From positions 10,396,671 through 10,460,670 of the forward strand of contig CM064552.1 in assembly GCA_032716605.1 (NCBI GenBank): a stretch of 64,000 nt of DNA. Direction: 5' to 3'. This document shows positions 60,034-64,000 of the stretch, piece after piece. The translations under genes and the position numbers were made by a program. Position 1 is the first letter of the stretch. Every line of letters begins with the position of its first letter. Source of the DNA: Paralithodes platypus (taxonomy: Eukaryota > Arthropoda > Malacostraca > Decapoda > Lithodidae). The notes under the pieces were generated by a model, which saw only the letters and a list, made by a program, of their open reading frames with translations, was not told the DNA's origin and searched no databases.

Positions 60034-61172
60034 ATGTGTAGGTTCTCTGGGTCGGCCTCCTTGTTCTCATTCTCGTCTGGCCGACCGGGTCGCTCCCCTC
60101 CTCTCGGGTGCTCCCTCGGGTTGTTTTCACCCTTGCGCCCCTCGGTGGCCGCGAGGGACGTTGGGGGCGGCGGGTTGCGCGGAGGGGTCTCACCTGGGGT
60201 TGGACGTCCAGATCCCCACTCCGCTCTTGTCACCGACGCCGGCCCATCTCTTCAGAGGTGGCCCACGTGTTCACTTCCATGCCCGAGCTGGGTAGAGTCG
60301 AGGGAGTTGACCGCCGGTCACCCGGTTTTCCTCTCCCGTGTCTTTCTGGTACCGTCGCCGAACTGCGACGCGATGCGACCGGTGGTGGATCTGTCGGCCC
60401 TCAACGGGCACAACGTGCACACACGGTTTCGGATGCTGCCGGTACCCCTGGTACACCTGGCCCTGCGCCCTCTCTCGTGGGTAGTGTCGCTGCCCTCCAG
60501 GATGCGTCTTGGCTCGTTCCTCTCCATCCTCGCTTCCAGCGATTCTTGGCCGTTCGGACTTCCGATCGTGTGTTCCTGTTCGACGGCCTTCCCTTCGGTC
60601 TCCACATCGCGCCGCGGATCTTCTCCGCACTGGTGGGGCAGGCTCTGGGTCCTCTCCTCAGGAGCGGGCTCCAGATCCTGTTTTCCTTGGCCGATTGGTT
60701 GGTAGTTTCCGAAGCCCTAGGACTGGGCATTGGCGACGCCCTCACAGTCGTTCGCAACATCGCACGGATAGGGTTCCCCTTCGATGTTCCCAAGTCACGC
60801 TTGACCCTGTCGCGTGTCATGCCATGGGTCGGTCTCGCATGGGTTTTGTCCGGCGCTATGGTGACCCGGGGTCTGCCGGCCGCGGTGCACCTTCGGTGGA
60901 AGGTCTTCGCCGTGTTGCACTCGGTCTCCCTCCCGGGGTGGCTCTGGGACTCGTTCGTGGGTTCGCTGCATTGGGCCGCTCTGCCCCTTCCCTTAGGGAG
61001 CCTCTGGCTACGCCGCCTCCTCCTCATGGGCACCGCGGTGTTTCCGTTGCCCCTATGGATCAGCTCCTGCCGCTCCCGCGTACCGTTCGCAGATGCTTCG
61101 GTCGCTGGGTTGCTCGGGGCTCGCTCTCTGCGGCTGTGCCCTGGACCGCCCCCCCGCCGACGGTCTGGGTAG
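60034..61172 (+). pseudogene. reverse transcriptase of DIRS copy 2
   Basis: It has the same motifs as copy 1, with motif C again LADW (Ala codon 60690-60692) and motif A ALQDASW. A base missing at about 60490 (CTGCCCTCC against CTGGCCCTCC in copy 1) shifts the frame just before motif A, so even the fold is broken here. The stop after PPPRRRSG is shared with copy 1. Confidence 0.82.
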
Positions 61173-61885
61173 CCACAGATACGTCGAGCGAGGTTGGGTG
61201 AGGTTCCCGATCGAACCTGGGATGTCCACTTCCCGGCAGATGGGTGGGTCTCCCTCCACTTACCCGTCTATGCCCTCGGACTGTTGGTTCCTTTGTTCTT
61301 CGTGCGGGACCACGCGCTGGCCCTTCGGGGTAAGTCGGTGGCCTTCGGGTTGGACACTCAGACAAGCTGTCCACTGTTTCCTAATGCGGGGTTCCTCCAG
61401 GTCGTTGACTCTATTGGGGGTCTCGGTGGAGTTGTTCTTCCTCGCGGACCGACACCCCTTCTCCTTGCATGCCTCCTCCCTGCCCGGGCCTGCCACCCTG
61501 TGGGCGGCCGCCCTGTCGAAAGGGCAGGGCGTTCTTGTAGAATGGGCGATGAAACGGACTGTGTTCGCCGACCTCGCGGCTTCCTGAGGTGTTCCGGAGG
61601 TCGCCTTGTTCGCATCGGGGGTGCCGCGCCAGTTGCCTCTGGACCTCTCCCTCCGGGGGGGGTCCGGACGCTTTCATGGTAGCCTGGTACAGGTGGCGGT
61701 CGATATACATCTTTCCGCCACCAGACGCGCTGTTGATGTGCCCAGTCCTCGCGAGGCTGCGGCTGTACCACGGCTGCGTCTGGCTCCTCGCGCCTCTGTG
61801 GCCGGCACGGGCTTGGTACGCCCGGTTGCCGCGGTGGTGCCCGAGTCCGGTCCCTCTACCTGTCTCCGGCTTCCACTTGGGCTAG
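61150..61885 (+). pseudogene. RNase H and methyltransferase-like region of DIRS copy 2
   Basis: VWVATDTSSEVG, KSVAFGLDTQTS, VLVEWAMKRTVFADL, then GGPDAFMVAWYRWRSIYIFP and VLARLRLYHGCVWLLAPLWP match copy 1. Frame changes occur around 61190, 61420 and 61590. Confidence 0.72.
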
Positions 61886-61889
61886 GTTG

Positions 61890-62880
61890 GGGACCTGCGG
61901 ACCTCGTTGGCCTTCGCATCGTGCTTGTTCATGAGGCACGGTGGCTCCCGGTCCCCGGCCGGGCCCTGACTGACTTCCTGCAGCGTTCCTGGCCGTCTTC
62001 TCCTTGGGGGACTTACGGGTCCCGCTGGAGGTCTTTTCCTAGGTGGCTACTGGCCACTCGCCTGCCAGTTGGCTTTCCTTCCCTCGTCCTACGCTCCTTG
62101 TTTCACCTCTTCCGTACACGTCACTTTCAAGTCGACGCTATACGTACCCACTTGTCTGCCGTCCGGGGGGTCTTTGGGTCCGTCGCTGGGCTGGTCGTTC
62201 CGCCACAGGAGCTGGATTCCTTCCTGACGGCTGCCTTCCGGGATCGACCGCCTCCGCGCCAGGTCCCTCCGCAGTGGGATCTGGGGCGGGCTGTGGTCCT
62301 TCTGGCTTCACCCACGTATACAAGGGTCGCTACGCCGGTTCCGTTGCTCGGGCGTCCTCTTCCTTGTCGCTCTGGCCACTGGGGATCGGGTGTCTGCACT
62401 AGCGGCATTGTCACGGCCCCGGGACTGCGTGCGATTCTCCCCGTCCTTGCATGGCGTCAAGGTTCGCCTCCTCCCCTCCTTTTGTTACAACGCATGGGAG
62501 GGAGGCCCCCATTTTCCAGCCTTTCGCCGTCCAGGCTCTACGGCGTGGGCATCCTCGCCATGTGTTGTGCCCGGTGTCAGCCTTGCACTCCTCTGTTGCG
62601 TCTGTGGCGCCGCCTTCGGGTACTGCTGTGTGGGTGTCTCCTCGGACAGGTGGGAGGCTCTCGCAGGTGCAGATGGGCCGCCACGTTTGTCGGACCGTTC
62701 GTGCCCGTCACCCTGTTTGTAGGGGTTCTGCGCACGATGTCAGATCCTTTGCTGCCTCCTTCCGGTTCCTGCCACGTCGATCCTTACCTGCCATCGCCTC
62801 GGCGGTTTTGTGGTCTTCTATCAATTCCTTCATCTCCTCCTACCTCTCCGTGTCCAGTGTTCGACCCCCTCGGCCGGTGC
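61890..62880 (+). pseudogene. tyrosine recombinase of DIRS copy 2 (His kept, frameshifted)
   Basis: The HxxR box is HDVR (His 62733-62735) and the Tyr of SINSFISSYL is at 62841-62843. The first catalytic Arg (ATGDRVSAL) is in a different frame, because the stretch near 62458 (GTCAAGGTTCGCC) has one more base than copy 1 (GTCTCGTTCGCC). All catalytic residues are present in the DNA but not in one frame. Confidence 0.8.
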
Positions 62881-63343
62881 TTGCTCTCGGGGGTCGTGTT
62901 TCCTGGTGCTCTGGCGAAGATCCCTGGTCTTCCCCCCTTGTCCCTCGTTCTTTTCCTTTGTTTTATTTGACAAAGGGGGGGGGGGGGGGGTGTACGGGTT
63001 TGCAACACTGGATTGCAAGTTTGGGATTATGTATTGTTCCAGTACATAAGTGTTTTTGCCACATTGAAAATTGTGTTTTGTTCTTGTGTTCAGTGTTTTT
63101 GTTGGTTTTTGAAGAAAAGGGATTTTGGGTACAGTACCTTTTTGGTTTCAGACAAGTCTATGTTTTTGCATTACTATGAATGACGAGCATGTGTTAAAAC
63201 TGTTCTTTTTAGCTACTCCTCAGTTTTTCACTCTTTTATTAAACTCTCTTGTTTAAATTGTGTCTTTGTCATTCATAATTTTGTTTTATGCATTGGTTTT
63301 TTTGGTAGGTTGGGCTTGGATGTCCTCCTCCTATTTGTTATGC

Positions 63344-63457
63344 AGCCTTGACGTTGGATTTGCCAAGACTACTAACAAATTGGGAGGTTTGACGTACCTC
63401 CCAACCTACCAAATAGGAAAACCTACTATTTGGTAGTAGTCTTGGAAAATCCAACGT
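63344..63457. repeat. internal complementary region, DIRS copy 2
   Basis: It has the same arrangement as 46138-46251: a reverse complement of the left tip joined to a reverse complement of the right tip at ACAAATTGGGAGG. Confidence 0.92.
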
Positions 63458-63514
63458 ACATAATACCCTCCCTCACGCCGGACCCCTGCCCATCCGCGTT
63501 CTTCTGCTGACGTG

Positions 63515-63865
63515 AGATGTGATGACAAGAGAGGGTCGCTCATGCGCACGTTCGACAGGGATCTGCACATGACGGAACACAGGATGGGCCTTAAGCGGTA
63601 ACTAAGGTAAACCCCTTTTTCTTCTCTTCTATGCTTTTTTCACCTTCGGTGGTAGTTTTGGTTAATGCTCTCCTAGAGCAAGATAAGGAGTAGACTCTAG
63701 ACGTTTTCTTTTTAACCGCGGTTGGAATGACGACATAGCAGTCAAAATAGACAAGTCGTCATTGCAATTAGGTTAATAGCCTTGACGTTGGATTTTCCAA
63801 GACTACTACCAAATAGTAGGTTTTCCTATTTGGTAGGTTGGGAGGTACGTCAAACCTCCCAATTT
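63515..63865. repeat. right inverted terminal repeat and extension, DIRS copy 2
   Basis: It is the partner of 55847-56140 plus the 56-bp extension. It ends CAAACCTCCCAATTT at the junction with hAT-remnant sequence. Confidence 0.9.
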
Positions 63866-64000
63866 AGCTCTATTTGCTTTGCTTTATACGTTCTTATCTC
63901 ACATCACCTGCAATATATTTAATAAATTGTAGCTATACAGTCTATACTTTCACAATTCTTAACTAATTTTTACATTATAAAATTCCTATCAGTATTCCAA

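Larger units (their letters stand above)
55839..63865 (+). mobile_element. DIRS-like tyrosine-recombinase retrotransposon, copy 2
   Basis: It is an 8.0-kb element with the same structure and close similarity to 38653-46663: inverted repeats, right extension, internal complementary region, gag-like, RT, RNase H, methyltransferase-like and recombinase regions. It is inserted at ATTT in a hAT-remnant duplication without target duplication. It differs from copy 1 by SNPs, indels in the gag-like part (for example near 57900-58010), poly-G tracts and distinct frameshifts. Confidence 0.92.

Noticed and set aside
38653..63865. Segmental duplication of the 38-46 kb region at 55-64 kb
   Set aside because: Similarity stops exactly at the DIRS tips and the flanks differ, so these are two transposition events.

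Overview
This is a stretch of animal nuclear DNA made mostly of transposable elements. The only host gene I can support is a minus-strand adenylyl cyclase. Five exons, with matching reading phases and GT/AG splice sites, encode the C2 catalytic domain (about 54.0 kb down to 26.7 kb) and look most like the ADCY2/4/7 (Drosophila Ac76E) type. Its introns are filled by retrotransposons and DNA elements. The organism is probably an invertebrate. Two full-size DIRS-like tyrosine-recombinase retrotransposons, tRNA-derived SINEs, RTE-, Jockey- and CR1/Rex1-like LINEs and many TTAA-flanked MITEs suggest an arthropod, perhaps a decapod crustacean where DIRS-like elements are common. The species cannot be fixed from the sequence.

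Layout. 0-4.9 kb: AT-rich DNA with degenerate dispersed repeats, one candidate exon and several MITEs. 4.9-24.4 kb: one old LINE split by insertions inside insertions. The LINE holds an RTE-type LINE 3' end. That holds an outer Gypsy-like LTR element (6866-22684, 1.8 kb LTRs). The Gypsy holds a Tigger-like element, a TTAA MITE and a second, opposite-strand Gypsy-like element (14456-20430). Two further MITEs interrupt the LINE. 24.4-26.7 kb: SINE, a TIR element and MITEs. 26.7-38.1 kb: adenylyl cyclase exons E and D, separated by a LINE that contains a nested RTE-type LINE (27.3-32.6 kb) and by a CR1/Rex1-like LINE with ORF1 and an uninterrupted ORF2 (32.7-37.4 kb). 38.65-46.66 kb: DIRS-like copy 1. 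47.6-48.3 kb: exons C and B and a decayed duplicate of exon C. 48.4-53.0 kb: a Jockey-like LINE broken by an antisense relative, which is itself broken by a TTAA element. 53.0-54.0 kb: RTE fragment and exon A. 54.9-64.0 kb: a hAT transposase remnant with a local tandem duplication, into which DIRS-like copy 2 (55.84-63.87 kb) inserted.

The most notable signals are: (1) the deep nest at 4.9-24.4 kb, dated by empty sites in the sister LTR; (2) the two DIRS copies, which keep the inverted repeats, internal complementary region and target junctions needed to reconstruct their circle-based integration, yet share substitutions at reverse-transcriptase catalytic positions; (3) a set of TTAA-flanked short elements that each carry their own subterminal palindrome; (4) a 14-bp palindrome repeated in the DIRS leader. 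No prokaryotic-type system, CRISPR array, rRNA or convincing functional tRNA gene was seen.
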